A stretch of 54,993 bases of DNA from Prochlorococcus sp. AG-363-O15 (GTDB lineage Bacteria; Cyanobacteriota; Cyanobacteriia; PCC-6307; Cyanobiaceae), in contig QCFZ01000007.1 in assembly GCA_003278255.1 (NCBI GenBank), forward strand, positions 1 to 54,993, given 5' to 3'. The translations under genes and the position numbers were made by a program. How positions within the stretch are numbered: position 1 is the first letter of the stretch; every line of letters starts with the position of its first letter. Positions 1-9,232 of this stretch are shown here, piece by piece. The notes under the pieces were generated by a model, which saw only the letters and a program-made list of their open reading frames with translations, searched no databases and was not told the DNA's origin.

Positions 1-2599
1 TAAATCTATATTTTTTAAAGTTGTTGCGTTGTATCTCTTTCTCCCATGGATTAGGAAACTTTAATCCAAATCGTTTTAGAAAGTCTATAAATAGACCAAT
101 AATATTCTTTTGAAGGGTTACTCGACCATCTCTTCCTGTAAGAGAGAGGACCATTTGTGATATTGCTTTTCTAGATGTCTCGGTAATTTTTCGGTTTAAT
201 TCGACATCTTCTAATATTCCAGTGTCATTACCTTTAAAAACATCCTCTATTTTTCGTCCAAGTGACTCTGCAAGTAGCCCGGGTAATGATCTTAGATTTT
301 CTTCTTCTCTTTCAAGTGCTGCAATACTTACCAAAGTCGCAATAGCTTCCTCTGCTGTTGGAGGCTTTCCAATTGTATGTAAGCCACAAGGTAATAATCT
401 GCTTTCTATTTCCATTAATTGTCTATAGACTGCTCCTACAATTGAGTCTCTTTCATCAATATTCATTGATGAAGAATCTTCATTAGGTAGATTTACATCT
501 TGATCAAGATTACATTTTCTCGCCGTTTCAACAATTGCATTGACTATTTGTATCCCTCTACTGCTTTCACGAAGTTGTTGATAAGAACCAACCAATTCTC
601 CAAGTTCTTTAAGACCTTTATATAAACCTGCATTTTCTGCTGGCGGAGTTAAGTAACTAATGGTTGATGCATATCCTCTCCTTTTAGCAATTGTTGCTTC
701 TGATGGATTATTCGCTGCATAATAATAGAGATTAGGAAGCCCTCCAATTAATGAATCTGGATAACAAGTTTCGCTCATACCCATTTGTTTTCCAGGCATG
801 AATTCTAATGAACCATGAGTACCAAAATGGAGTACAGCATCAGCTTTCCATACTTTTTCTAAATATGTGTAATAGGCAGCAAAGCCATGATGTGGGCTAG
901 CACTTCTTGAATAGAGAAGTCTCATTGGATCCCCTTCATAACCAAATGTTGGTTGAACTCCAACAAATACATTTCCAAAGTGATATCCATAAATAAGTAG
1001 ATTTTGTCCATCACTATTTAAATTGCCAGGTGGTTTTCCCCAGTTTTCTTCTAAACGGTCTGAATATGGTGTAAGTTTTTCGTATTCTGAGACTGACATT
1101 CTATGTGCTATGGAAAGTTCAGGAGATCCTTCTAATGCTTCAGGGTCATTTATTAATGTTTCCATTAATGATTTGGGATTTCTTGGCATATTCTTGATAT
1201 CGTAACCTCTAGATTTTAATTCCTCTAATACTCGGTAAATAGAGCCAAATACATCTAAATAGGCTGCTGTTCCAACATTTCCTTTGTCTGGAGGAAAACT
1301 AAATACTGTAATGGCTAGTTTTTTCTTTGCCCTCGGCTTTATTCTCAAAGATGACCATCGAATAGCTCTTTCTGCTATTGCATCAACTCTATCTTGAAGA
1401 GTGTGGGCCTTACCAGTATCACCATCTCTTCCCGATAAAACAATTGGTTCTATTGCCCCATCTAATTCAGGGATTGCTATTTGAAGTGCTACTTGAACAG
1501 GATGTAGACCTAAATCACTTCCCTCCCATTCTTGAGTTGTTTGAAAAACAAGTGGCAATGCAACCATATATGGTCTATTTAATTTCTTTAGAGATTCGAT
1601 GGCTTTTGGATGGTCTTGTCTTGCAGGTCCTCCTACAAGTGCGAAACCTGTAAGTGAAACTACTCCGTCAACTATTGGTTGATCTTTATCAATAGGTTCA
1701 TAGAAAAATTCATTGACTGGTTTTGAGAAGTCAAGGCCACCACAAAATATTGGTAAAACTTTTGCTCCTCTATATTCAAGCTCTTGAATTACAGCAACAT
1801 AGTGTGCATCATCCCCTGTAACTATATGGCTTCTTTGTAAAACAAGCCCAATCATTGGTCCATTTTTGCATGAATCAGGAAGATCTGTTCTACTATCAGA
1901 CCAATTCATATATTCTTTGATGTCTTCAAACATATTTGGAGCCAGTGGATGCCAAATGCCTAGGTCTGGAAAAACTTCTGGTTCAGCAACTTCTAACTTA
2001 GGCCTGTCATTCTCTTCAATATTTGGGAAGACATATTTATCAGCTAACATCAATAAGAAATTACGTAGATTGTCAGGAGTTCCTCCAAGCCAATATTGAA
2101 AGCTCAACATAAAACTTCTCGCATCTTGTGCTTTTTCTACAGGTAGATATTTAAGAATTGTTGGAAGAGTATTTAATAGTTTTAGCATTGCATCTTGGAA
2201 ACCTGCTCCACCTGATTCTTTTTTCTTCTTCATAAAGTTACCTATTAAGCTTTTGCTTTGCCCAAGTTGAGACATCGAAAAGCTTCCTAACTTATTTAGC
2301 CTCATAACTTCTGGCATAGAGGGAAATATGACAGCTGCCTTTAGTTGATCTCGATATGGTGCAACGGCGTCTACTAATTTTTGAGCTAGATCTTCGATAA
2401 AGATTAAAGAACCAATGAATACATCAGCTGATGCAATATCTTTTTCAAAGTCAGCAAAGTTGTTTGGGTCTCTAAGTTCTTCTATCAGATAACCACTTAA
2501 TTCAATACCTATATGTTCATTTTGAGCATTTAATGCGTTAGCTGCCTGTGTTAGTGCATTTTGATATTGAGGTTCTAAGACTACATACACTGCTTTCAT
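1..2599 (-). CDS. chlH: Magnesium chelatase subunit H (partial, C-terminus outside window)
   Basis: This is the large porphyrin-binding subunit of Mg-chelatase, which inserts Mg2+ into protoporphyrin IX together with ChlI and ChlD, the first committed step of chlorophyll synthesis. The minus-strand frame is open from the ATG at 2599 to the window edge and gives about 866 residues; the family is usually about 1330 residues, so roughly the last third lies outside. The N-terminus starts [12 protein letters not shown], typical of ChlH. Later stretches include [18 protein letters not shown], the conserved CobN/ChlH block. The related cobaltochelatase CobN is the alternative, but the N-terminal domain and the photosynthetic context favour ChlH. 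The gene diverges from dapB across 185 nt that should hold both promoters. Confidence 0.96.
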   Translation of the reverse strand, partial: MKAVYVVLEPQYQNALTQAANALNAQNEHIGIELSGYLIEELRDPNNFADFEKDIASADVFIGSLIFIEDLAQKLVDAVAPYRDQLKAAVIFPSMPEVMRLNKLGSFSMSQLGQSKSLIGNFMKKKKESGGAGFQDAMLKLLNTLPTILKYLPVEKAQDARSFMLSFQYWLGGTPDNLRNFLLMLADKYVFPNIEENDRPKLEVAEPEVFPDLGIWHPLAPNMFEDIKEYMNWSDSRTDLPDSCKNGPMIGLVLQRSHIVTGDDAHYVAVIQELEYRGAKVLPIFCGGLDFSKPVNEFFYEPIDKDQPIVDGVVSLTGFALVGGPARQDHPKAIESLKKLNRPYMVALPLVFQTTQEWEGSDLGLHPVQVALQIAIPELDGAIEPIVLSGRDGDTGKAHTLQDRVDAIAERAIRWSSLRIKPRAKKKLAITVFSFPPDKGNVGTAAYLDVFGSIYRVLEELKSRGYDIKNMPRNPKSLMETLINDPEALEGSPELSIAHRMSVSEYEKLTPYSDRLEENWGKPPGNLNSDGQNLLIYGYHFGNVFVGVQPTFGYEGDPMRLLYSRSASPHHGFAAYYTYLEKVWKADAVLHFGTHGSLEFMPGKQMGMSETCYPDSLIGGLPNLYYYAANNPSEATIAKRRGYASTISYLTPPAENAGLYKGLKELGELVGSYQQLRESSRGIQIVNAIVETARKCNLDQDVNLPNEDSSSMNIDERDSIVGAVYRQLMEIESRLLPCGLHTIGKPPTAEEAIATLVSIAALEREEENLRSLPGLLAESLGRKIEDVFKGNDTGILEDVELNRKITETSRKAISQMVLSLTGRDGRVTLQKNIIGLFIDFLKRFGLKFPNPWEKEIQRNNFKKYRF

Positions 2600-2784
2600 G
2601 ACAGAGGTATGTCTTTGTCCTTCAACAGGCGAGACTCTGCGATTGGCGGAGCGAACCTGCGTAAACATGATGATCTTCTTAGGTATTTTGAACAAGCCTA
2701 CGAGCTAATGGCCATTCCTTGTGACTCTTGTTCCTCGTGTGTTACACGAACACCAAATATCCTTTATTCAAATATTCTTCTCAA

Positions 2785-3636
2785 ATGGCCACTACCTCGT
2801 CAAAAACCTGTCCTGTTGTAGTCGCCGGAGCTCTTGGGAGAATGGGGGCGGAAGTAATAAAGGCTGTTCATCTCTCTAAGGATTTTTCATTGGTTGGTGC
2901 AATAGAGGTCGATCGTTCCAAGGAAGGTCTTGATGTTGGTACTGAATTGGGCCTGGGACCTTTAGAAATAGCTTTAACTACTGATTTTGAAGGCTGTCTT
3001 TGTGCAATCAGTCAATCTTTTCGTAATTCAGCATCAGGTCAAGGTGCAGTATTGGTTGATTTCACGCACCCATCTGTTGTTTATGAACATACGCGCACGG
3101 CTATTGCATATGGCATTCACCCAGTTGTTGGCACTACAGGATTAAAACCTGATCAAATTGATGATCTAAGTGTATTTGCTGAAAAATCGTCTGTTGGTAC
3201 AGCTGTAATCCCTAATTTTTCTGTTGGGATGGTTCTTCTCCAGCAAGCTGCTGCTGCTGCTGCTCGATTCTATGATCATGCAGAACTTATTGAATCGCAT
3301 CACAATCGCAAGGCAGATGCCCCTAGCGGGACGTGTATAAAAACAGCTGAGTTAATGGAACAACTTGGCAAGAGTTTTAATGCTTTAGAGGTAGATGAAC
3401 ATGAATCCCTTCCTTGTAGTAGGGGAGGTCAACGAGAAGGAGGTTTACGGTTACATTCAATCCGATTGCCTGGATTAGTAGCACATCAAGAAGTTATATT
3501 TGGTTCCCCAGGTGAAACATATACTCTTAGGCATGACACTATTGACAGGTCAGCTTATATGCCAGGAGTTCTGTTAACTATTAAAAAGGTAAGAGGTTTA
3601 AATTGTCTTGTTTACGGTCTTGAACGTCTTATATAA
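2785..3636 (+). CDS. dapB: 4-hydroxy-tetrahydrodipicolinate reductase
   Basis: DapB carries out the NAD(P)H-dependent reduction step of the diaminopimelate/lysine pathway, which supplies peptidoglycan and protein synthesis in the cytosol. An N-terminal Rossmann motif (GALGRMG, about residues 15-21) is followed by the family signature [13 protein letters not shown] near residues 171-183, with the catalytic His pair at about 172-173 and Lys at about 176. The 283-residue length from the ATG at 2785 is close to the cyanobacterial norm. A longer frame opens at 2728, but its first 19 residues do not look like DapB. The stop codon is followed directly by a strong Shine-Dalgarno for the next gene, so the two are probably cotranscribed. 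Confidence 0.96.
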   Translation: MATTSSKTCPVVVAGALGRMGAEVIKAVHLSKDFSLVGAIEVDRSKEGLDVGTELGLGPLEIALTTDFEGCLCAISQSFRNSASGQGAVLVDFTHPSVVYEHTRTAIAYGIHPVVGTTGLKPDQIDDLSVFAEKSSVGTAVIPNFSVGMVLLQQAAAAAARFYDHAELIESHHNRKADAPSGTCIKTAELMEQLGKSFNALEVDEHESLPCSRGGQREGGLRLHSIRLPGLVAHQEVIFGSPGETYTLRHDTIDRSAYMPGVLLTIKKVRGLNCLVYGLERLI

Positions 3637-3650
3637 AGGAGGCCTTTCCC

Positions 3651-4295
3651 ATGTTATTTCCACTTAGGTCCGGCGAACTAGATAAATTAATACCAGCTGT
3701 AGCTACAGGCAATCAATTTAATGCGGCCTTAGGTAATCCTAGAAAAATTCTACAGAGAATATTAGTTTCATCTATAGGTGGTGTAATTACTTTATTAATT
3801 GCTCAAGGACAAGTTGCAAGTCAATTTTACTCTGTTTGGCTCATAACAGGCGTTATTTTCTTACTTTATATTTTGTGGGGGCCGATCATTGAGGCTGGAC
3901 GTAAAAATGCAAAATTACGTCTTTATCCATTCGCTGCTGTTTTTCAAGGTACAGTTGCAGATATATTTCTTCGAGAAAGAGTTGAAAATAGACAAGAACA
4001 GGCTAATAAACTTGGTGAACTGGAGCTTGTCGAAAGTCGTCGAACTTGGATGTTTCTTGAATTAGAAGATGACGATGGTTATTTAGGTGAAATAAAGTTT
4101 CCCATGGAAAAAGAGCATCAGTCAATTAAAAAAGGTTCAACCATAAGATGTTTGGTACTGAGTGCGCGCAAAGATTTTGGTCGAATTGATGCTTTCAGTG
4201 ATGCATGGATTCCTGGTAAACAACTTTGGGTTGGGGAATATCCATACCTTCTAAGGCCTGCCTTTGAAGATTTTTGTCGGTTTAAGCTTCGCTAA
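3651..4295 (+). CDS. Conserved cyanobacterial membrane protein, function unknown
   Basis: I do not recognise a characterised family, though similar cyanobacterial proteins exist and are sometimes loosely labelled as transporter permeases. The 214-residue protein has an N-terminal soluble stretch and two closely spaced hydrophobic segments at about residues 40-52 and 60-80. A C-terminal soluble domain of about 120 residues follows (including ESRRTWMFLELEDDDGYLGE), so it is probably a thylakoid- or plasma-membrane anchor with a cytosolic domain. A near-perfect ribosome binding site, AAGGAGG, overlaps the dapB stop at 3636-3642 and fixes the ATG start. It is probably in an operon with dapB, without any evident biochemical link. 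Confidence 0.85.
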   Translation: MLFPLRSGELDKLIPAVATGNQFNAALGNPRKILQRILVSSIGGVITLLIAQGQVASQFYSVWLITGVIFLLYILWGPIIEAGRKNAKLRLYPFAAVFQGTVADIFLRERVENRQEQANKLGELELVESRRTWMFLELEDDDGYLGEIKFPMEKEHQSIKKGSTIRCLVLSARKDFGRIDAFSDAWIPGKQLWVGEYPYLLRPAFEDFCRFKLR

Positions 4296-4429
4296 CCCTT
4301 TCCTTAGTCTATTAGTTTATCTTGTTTTAGCAATGAAACTATGTATATCAATCTACTTAGATCTACTTGTGCTCGGTTACTGTCTCCTTATAATTAATCA
4401 GTTTATCATAAGAGAATAATTATTGATAT

Positions 4430-5587
4430 ATGACCGAATCTTTTAAGGTAAAAATATATGGAGCTGGCCCTACTGGCTCAATAATGGCATTAGCGCTTGC
4501 TCATATAGGATGTAAAGTTGATATTGTTGACCCTCATGACTCGGATCAAATAATTTCGCGCAGCAGGGCATATGCAATTACCCATTCTTCTAGAAGGCTA
4601 TTGTCTACAATTAATTTGTGGCCTGAATTGAGAAAGTATATTGTTCCTTTCTCCAATCTTATTCTAGAAGATAATGTACTTAATATCCGAGCTAAACTCG
4701 GGATTTCAGACTTGCGCTTAAGGAATTCATCATCCAAAGCTATAGGTTGGATCATAGATCATAAAGAACTAATGCAATTAGTCCTTAATTGTGTTGAAAA
4801 AAATCCTAATATCAATTCAGAATTTGGAAGAAATCAACCGTTTGATATGCATGATAATCAATTAATAGTAAGTGCCGATGGTTCCCATTCTGAAATACGT
4901 AACTTGTATAATGTTGGCAGCTTTAAATTTCATTATAAGCAGGCCTGCTTAACATCAAAAGTGCTTTTAAGGAATATAGAACCATCTACTGCGTACGAAA
5001 TCTTACGATGTGAGGGGCCTTTGGCTGTTCTCCCAATGGGAAATAACATATTCCAAATTGTTTGGAGTGCTCCTTATGATATTTGTAAGCAAAGAGCTTC
5101 ATTAAATAGTTCTTTATATTTAGATCGTTTGGCTTCAGTTCTACCTAGAGGTGTTGAACCAGATATCCTCATTGATAAACCAAGAGTATTTCCTCTTCAA
5201 CTATCTATTGCAAAAAGACTTTATAAAGGTAATACCATATTCATTGGAGAAGCTTCTCATAATTATCATCCGGTTGGAGGTCAAGGGTTAAATGTATCTT
5301 GGAGAGATGTTCAAGAGCTTATGAATATATTTTCTAAACTTAAATCTTCCAACAATACAGTTAATGATATTCCACGTATTTATGCAAGACGTAGGACTAA
5401 TGATTTAATTTCTATTGGATTGATGACACACTTCCTTGTACTTATTTTCTCTAACCGAAACCCGATATTGCTGAGTTTTCGTCTTTGTCTTATGTCCATT
5501 TTAGGTTTTTCTTCATTTTTCAGGAAAATTACTCTATCGATTATGACGGACGGTGTAGTGCAATTTCACAGATCTCTGCCAGAATAA
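4430..5587 (+). CDS. UbiH/Coq6-family FAD-dependent aromatic monooxygenase
   Basis: This is a flavin monooxygenase of the UbiH/VisC/Coq6 type, the group that hydroxylates aromatic rings of quinone precursors. The N-terminal FAD-binding motif GAGPTG sits at residues 11-16. The second FAD/ribose motif, FIGEASHNYHPVGGQGLN, lies near residues 272-289; the family usually has GDAAH here, so GEASH is a mild variant. At 385 residues it is slightly short, because the region between the two motifs is compact. The substrate cannot be read from sequence; a quinone or tocopherol-type ring is plausible in a cyanobacterium. The start is the ATG at 4430, 134 nt after the previous gene, so it may have its own promoter. 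Confidence 0.85.
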   Translation: MTESFKVKIYGAGPTGSIMALALAHIGCKVDIVDPHDSDQIISRSRAYAITHSSRRLLSTINLWPELRKYIVPFSNLILEDNVLNIRAKLGISDLRLRNSSSKAIGWIIDHKELMQLVLNCVEKNPNINSEFGRNQPFDMHDNQLIVSADGSHSEIRNLYNVGSFKFHYKQACLTSKVLLRNIEPSTAYEILRCEGPLAVLPMGNNIFQIVWSAPYDICKQRASLNSSLYLDRLASVLPRGVEPDILIDKPRVFPLQLSIAKRLYKGNTIFIGEASHNYHPVGGQGLNVSWRDVQELMNIFSKLKSSNNTVNDIPRIYARRRTNDLISIGLMTHFLVLIFSNRNPILLSFRLCLMSILGFSSFFRKITLSIMTDGVVQFHRSLPE

Positions 5588-5607
5588 GTTGACTTGTATA
5601 AGATAAC

Positions 5608-5817
5608 TTGATTGTTACTAGTCATCCACAAGACCCCCCGTCTAATCATCTCATTGAATTTTTACGTACAAAGTTAGGTCTTGATGATAATTCTTTAACA
5701 CTAGGTCTTAGACAGGCAGAAATTGAGCAAGCTCCGTTGCCAATAGTTTTATGGAGTTTTGGACTATTGAATCTTGAGCAATATCAAAGAGTATTAGACT
5801 GGCAAAAACATCATTGA
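5608..5817 (+). CDS. DUF2949 family small protein
   Basis: This 69-residue cyanobacterial protein matches the pattern of the DUF2949 family: an N-terminal LIEFLRTKLGL helix, a central acidic helix, and the C-terminal signature PLPIVLWSFGLLNLEQYQRVLDW. Its function is unknown. The only usable start is a TTG at 5608; an in-frame TAA at 5599 rules out anything much further upstream. It follows the UbiH-like gene by 20 nt and is probably cotranscribed with it. Its 3' end overlaps the convergent apt gene by 7 nt (5811-5817). Confidence 0.8.
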   Translation: MIVTSHPQDPPSNHLIEFLRTKLGLDDNSLTLGLRQAEIEQAPLPIVLWSFGLLNLEQYQRVLDWQKHH

Positions 5818-6329
5818 TATTGAATAACAGATTCTATTGCAATTTCTTCAGGTAGTTTATAACGACCTTCAAGACCCATTAATTCAATGATGAAACCAAA
5901 TCCAACTATATTACCTCCTGCCTTTTTAACTAAATCGTATGATGCTCTTGCTGTTCCTCCAGTAGCTAAAAGATCATCTATTATCATTACTTTAGTTCCT
6001 TTAATAATTAAATCTTGATTAATTTCAAGTCTATCACTTCCATATTCAAGTTCATAATTAATGCCTATTATGTTTCCCGGTAATTTTCCCGCCTTTCTTA
6101 TTGGTAGAAATCCAATTTCATTACTAGTAGCCAATGATGCGCCAATTATAAAACCTCTAGATTCTATTCCTAGGATCATATTGGGTTTGTGCTCCTCTAC
6201 AAAATTAGTTAGCTTGCCTATTACCACTCGCCACTTTTCGGGATCTGCCATAACGGGGCTAATATCACGAAACAATATCCCAGGTTTAGGGAAATCTGGA
6301 ATTGTTGTAACTACGCTATTTAGATTCAA
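5811..6329 (-). CDS. apt: Adenine phosphoribosyltransferase
   Basis: Apt salvages adenine to AMP using PRPP. The 172-residue protein has the family N-terminal signature IPDFPKPGILFRDISPV and the PRPP-binding loop VMIIDDLLATGGTA near residues 113-126. The length fits the family (about 170-180). The frame offers only a TTG start at 6329; an in-frame stop lies four codons upstream and no ATG comes before the conserved block. The gene diverges from the DUF3038 gene and converges on the DUF2949 gene with a 7 nt overlap. Confidence 0.95.
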   Translation of the reverse strand: MNLNSVVTTIPDFPKPGILFRDISPVMADPEKWRVVIGKLTNFVEEHKPNMILGIESRGFIIGASLATSNEIGFLPIRKAGKLPGNIIGINYELEYGSDRLEINQDLIIKGTKVMIIDDLLATGGTARASYDLVKKAGGNIVGFGFIIELMGLEGRYKLPEEIAIESVIQYQ

Positions 6330-6419
6330 GGAATCAATGATCTATGGGTTTGTGTGCGCTTTAAGAAACCTGCCATTAGCTGATGACTTTTAGGGAGCAC
6401 AACTGGCATCATCTCAGAT

Positions 6420-7019
6420 ATGAATGAATCATCAACCACTTCTTCCGACTCAGTCGAACCTTTTAGGACTGCTAGTCCCAAAAAACAAAACGTTTTTCTG
6501 AGACCCCACTCAGTTCTTGGGCGGAAAGGATTAGAACGACTTGACCTTCTTCTCTTAGCAATTGAGTCTATAGACCTTAATGGTGGAGAATCACTCATAT
6601 GGGTAGCTCAACAGCTCGGTCTGGAAAATGTGTTTCCAAACCGAGTAGAGCTTTGGAAACAACGTTGTCATAACCCATTAAGACGCTCTACCCGTAGAGG
6701 ATCACTAGATTCAACTGAATCAGAAGGTCTAATACTTTTACTTTGTTCGATGTCTCAACGTTTGTATCCGCTCATCCATCAACTACTTTCTTCTAAAGAA
6801 CCTATTGAACTAAGTCGAGAACGTTGGAAATTGTTAAACAAACGCTTAATTCACTTGATGGAAGAAAGGATGAATACTCGTTTAAGTTCAGTGCAAAGGC
6901 TTATGACTCCTACAAAGGTAAAAGAATTGAGTAGACAATTGGTTTTTACCCTTGCACTTTCTGCAGGCCCAGGTGGTGTAGATAGATTACGTGCAAGTTT
7001 GCTTGACCCAACTCCATAA
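6420..7019 (+). CDS. DUF3038 family protein
   Basis: This 199-residue soluble protein belongs to a cyanobacteria-specific family I match to DUF3038, of unknown function. After a Ser/Thr-rich N-terminus it is largely helical, with LERLDLLLLAIESIDLNGGES in the first third (given here as the recognised block) and a Leu-rich centre. The C-terminus carries SAGPGGVDRLRASLLD. It is followed after only 4 nt by the DUF4335 gene, and the two families occur as a pair in cyanobacteria as I recall. Translational coupling and a shared role are likely. No catalytic motif is evident. Confidence 0.82.
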   Translation: MNESSTTSSDSVEPFRTASPKKQNVFLRPHSVLGRKGLERLDLLLLAIESIDLNGGESLIWVAQQLGLENVFPNRVELWKQRCHNPLRRSTRRGSLDSTESEGLILLLCSMSQRLYPLIHQLLSSKEPIELSRERWKLLNKRLIHLMEERMNTRLSSVQRLMTPTKVKELSRQLVFTLALSAGPGGVDRLRASLLDPTP

Positions 7020-7023
7020 AAAG

Positions 7024-7623
7024 ATGATTAAAACATCTTTCCAATATGACCAAACTACAGCTCGTCTTTACGTTGAAGGACTGCCAGATTTCTCAATAGG
7101 ACAAGAAGATGGGGTTATTGGAATTTTGTCTGGTTGGCGAATTGAACTAATTGGCTCTCATGAACTAGAAGGAAAAAAAGAACACCTTCAATCTCTTATG
7201 AATGTAGTTCAACCTTATGTAAGGCATAGGCTTTCAGGAGTTGAACGATCCTTTGGTGATCCTTCAAGTCATGTAAGTATTAGACCTTTGGAGGGCTCAC
7301 ATGAAATTTTGCTTAGAAGTAGCCAAGTAGGTGTTAATCCGTTGACCATTGTCTTAGATGATGCTGAGCTGGCAGATTTAATACGTTGCCTTGATGATTT
7401 GATTCTCGATCATCGGGTAAGGATTGATTGGACTATTCCTGCTAATCAACCTTTGCTTCGTAGGGATCTGGTTGACAAAGTTCCTTTTGTAAAACGATTT
7501 TTCACCCCCGTTTTAGGTACATCAATTTTTATTCTTACAACAAGTTTGTTCCTGACGATACCATTGCCCACTCTATTTGAGTTCTCACCTTCTTTGGTCC
7601 AACCGACTGATCAAAAGCAGTAG
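7024..7623 (+). CDS. DUF4335 family protein with C-terminal membrane segment
   Basis: This 199-residue protein fits the cyanobacterial DUF4335 family, function unknown. The N-terminal two-thirds is a soluble beta-rich domain (starting MIKTSFQYDQTTARLYVEGL). Near residues 160-180 there is one hydrophobic segment (TSIFILTTSLFLTIPLPTLF) followed by a short polar tail, so it is probably tail-anchored. I chose the ATG at 7024, 4 nt after the DUF3038 stop; an upstream TTG at 6991 would add 11 unconserved residues overlapping that gene. Its partner is the DUF3038 protein. Confidence 0.82.
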   Translation: MIKTSFQYDQTTARLYVEGLPDFSIGQEDGVIGILSGWRIELIGSHELEGKKEHLQSLMNVVQPYVRHRLSGVERSFGDPSSHVSIRPLEGSHEILLRSSQVGVNPLTIVLDDAELADLIRCLDDLILDHRVRIDWTIPANQPLLRRDLVDKVPFVKRFFTPVLGTSIFILTTSLFLTIPLPTLFEFSPSLVQPTDQKQ

Positions 7624-7852
7624 CTGGGATTACGCCGGATATTGACTAAAACTAAATACAAGTCAAAATTGGTAAACATTGTCCTCACTCTCTGTTGGTA
7701 TAAGGATGATTGTCATTCTAAACAATCTAGGCTATATCCTGATTGAATTGTTGGATACGCTTGTAATTTATATGTCTTTCATTTTTTCTACTAATAATCC
7801 TGCATTAAATATAGATAACAGTCAAACACGAAATATATATAATCTTCGCTGA

Positions 7853-8251
7853 ATGAACAAACAAAAGCGACAACGAAATAGAAAGGAAACTCAGCGAAAT
7901 GTTTTCCGGAGACCTGATCAAGGATTTAATAGGTCTTTATTAAGAAAATTTCTAGAGGCATTAGCCATGTTGATCGGTGGAATGTACTTACTTATTACAA
8001 TGAATAAGATACCTCAAATGATAAATTGGTTAATCATATCGAAATCTGCATGGTCTGATATGTTAGTTGGATTATCCAAGTTATTTCAGTCTATTATTGC
8101 ATTTGGAAGTCTTTTATTGATATTTTCGTTGGTATTACTAGGACTAATTCTTTTATTAGGTGGTTTATGGAGATTGCTTAGAGTAATTTCTAGGTATTTA
8201 TCTTCAAAAAGACCATCTAAAAAGTCATTAGGTATGATGAGACGACGATAA
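7853..8251 (+). CDS. Small basic membrane protein, unknown function
   Basis: I do not recognise this 132-residue protein beyond the impression that it is shared among marine picocyanobacteria. A very basic N-terminus (many Lys/Arg in the first 30 residues) precedes a hydrophobic segment at about residues 35-50 and a long hydrophobic stretch at about 80-108. The tail is again basic and ends in RRR. By the positive-inside rule, both ends should be cytosolic with two membrane spans. It has 229 nt of upstream intergenic DNA. An AT-rich 9-bp hairpin lies just downstream. Confidence 0.7.
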   Translation: MNKQKRQRNRKETQRNVFRRPDQGFNRSLLRKFLEALAMLIGGMYLLITMNKIPQMINWLIISKSAWSDMLVGLSKLFQSIIAFGSLLLIFSLVLLGLILLLGGLWRLLRVISRYLSSKRPSKKSLGMMRRR

Positions 8252-8260
8252 AAACCTCAT

Positions 8261-8296
8261 AATATTACTTATAATACTCTATTATTAGTAATATTC
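8261..8296 (+). terminator. AT-rich hairpin, possible terminator
   Basis: A 9-bp perfect inverted repeat (AATATTACT at 8261-8269, AGTAATATT at 8287-8295) lies in the gap between the two plus-strand genes ending at 8251 and starting at 8327. The loop is 17 nt and no clear T-run follows. It is weak as an intrinsic terminator and could be chance in AT-rich DNA. Confidence 0.25.
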
Positions 8297-8326
8297 CATA
8301 GTTCCAAGTTCGTTGAACTGATTTCC

Positions 8327-8740
8327 ATGAATCCTTCTTCTAAGAAATCATCTTGTTTGTTTATATATGATGGTAGTTGCCCTTTCTGTAGTTATTTCGC
8401 TGAATTTGCAGAACTTAGAAGTGGTATACCCGACTTATTAATCAAGGATGGCAGGTCAGATTTAGATCTTCTAAGAGAATTATCGCAAAATGGTTATAAT
8501 TTAAAGAATGGAGCAATTCTTAAAGTAGAAGACCAGATTTTATATGGTTCGGAAGCTGTTCAGTGGGTTTGTTCTAGGATGAAACCATCTAATAATTTGT
8601 TAAGTTATTTAGTACCATTAATGTCTAAGCCAAGCCGTTCTAGGACACTTTATCCTCTGCTTCTATTGGCAAGAAAAATGATTCTCAAACTCAAGTCAAT
8701 ACCAGAGGATCCATTGGCTACAACTTCATATCATGATTAA
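8327..8740 (+). CDS. DCC-family (DUF393) thiol-disulfide oxidoreductase-like protein
   Basis: This 137-residue protein belongs to the DCC/DUF393 family, named for its N-terminal D-x-x-C-x-x-C motif. Here it is YDGSCPFC at residues 14-21, with both cysteines intact. Family members are predicted thioredoxin-fold thiol-disulfide oxidoreductases. The later segment YGSEAVQW is also characteristic. The substrate is unknown. The start is the ATG at 8327. The next gene begins 14 nt after its stop, which suggests cotranscription with the following membrane protein. Confidence 0.85.
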   Translation: MNPSSKKSSCLFIYDGSCPFCSYFAEFAELRSGIPDLLIKDGRSDLDLLRELSQNGYNLKNGAILKVEDQILYGSEAVQWVCSRMKPSNNLLSYLVPLMSKPSRSRTLYPLLLLARKMILKLKSIPEDPLATTSYHD

Positions 8741-8754
8741 CTACATATTTGGCC

Positions 8755-9147
8755 ATGGGCACACATAGAATCAATAAATCCTACTCCTCATTATCAGCTT
8801 GGACAGCTCTTTTCTTTTCATTTTATGGATGGTTCAATCTTTATATAAAAGGTTACAGTCCTATTCTGTGGATTATAGATGGACTTTCCTTAATTATCAC
8901 AATTTTAGTACTGACACTTGGATTAAACGATCTAAATAAATTTCTTAGATTTCCACATCTACCATTTTCGGTATTTAATCTGGTTTGTACTTTTGTCCCA
9001 ATATGTTATTTCTGTTCTGCTATCTATGGTTTAATTACCTTTATAAACCAACTGCAACTGAAAGATGTTAATCTATCGCTATTTCCCGTTACAATCTGTA
9101 CATTTCTTTTTGCAGGTGCTTCTATTGGATTATTTCAGAGGGACTAG
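8755..9147 (+). CDS. Small four-helix membrane protein, unknown function
   Basis: No family is recognised. The 130-residue protein has an N-terminal polar stretch and then four hydrophobic segments by eye at about residues 15-30, 38-56, 70-95 and 108-125, so it is an integral membrane protein with short loops. The ATG at 8755 is preferred over a TTG two codons upstream. It lies 14 nt after the DCC protein gene and may be its membrane partner; this rests only on position. Confidence 0.7.
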   Translation: MGTHRINKSYSSLSAWTALFFSFYGWFNLYIKGYSPILWIIDGLSLIITILVLTLGLNDLNKFLRFPHLPFSVFNLVCTFVPICYFCSAIYGLITFINQLQLKDVNLSLFPVTICTFLFAGASIGLFQRD

Positions 9148-9232
9148 ATTTAACTATTAAAATTAACACTAACACTGGCTTATTTGCATTACCCTCTAAG
9201 GATTGTTATCTTATTCATGAATTATATTCATT

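Noticed and set aside
1378-1653. 91-codon plus-strand frame inside chlH
   Set aside because: It is antisense to strongly conserved chlH sequence and shows no independent features.
2735-2756. Short palindrome CGTGT-GTT-ACACG upstream of dapB
   Set aside because: A 5-bp stem is too small to distinguish from chance and has no associated motif.
6326-6598. 90-codon minus-strand frame antisense to the DUF3038 gene
   Set aside because: The opposite strand encodes a recognised protein with a normal start, and this frame has no motif or partner.
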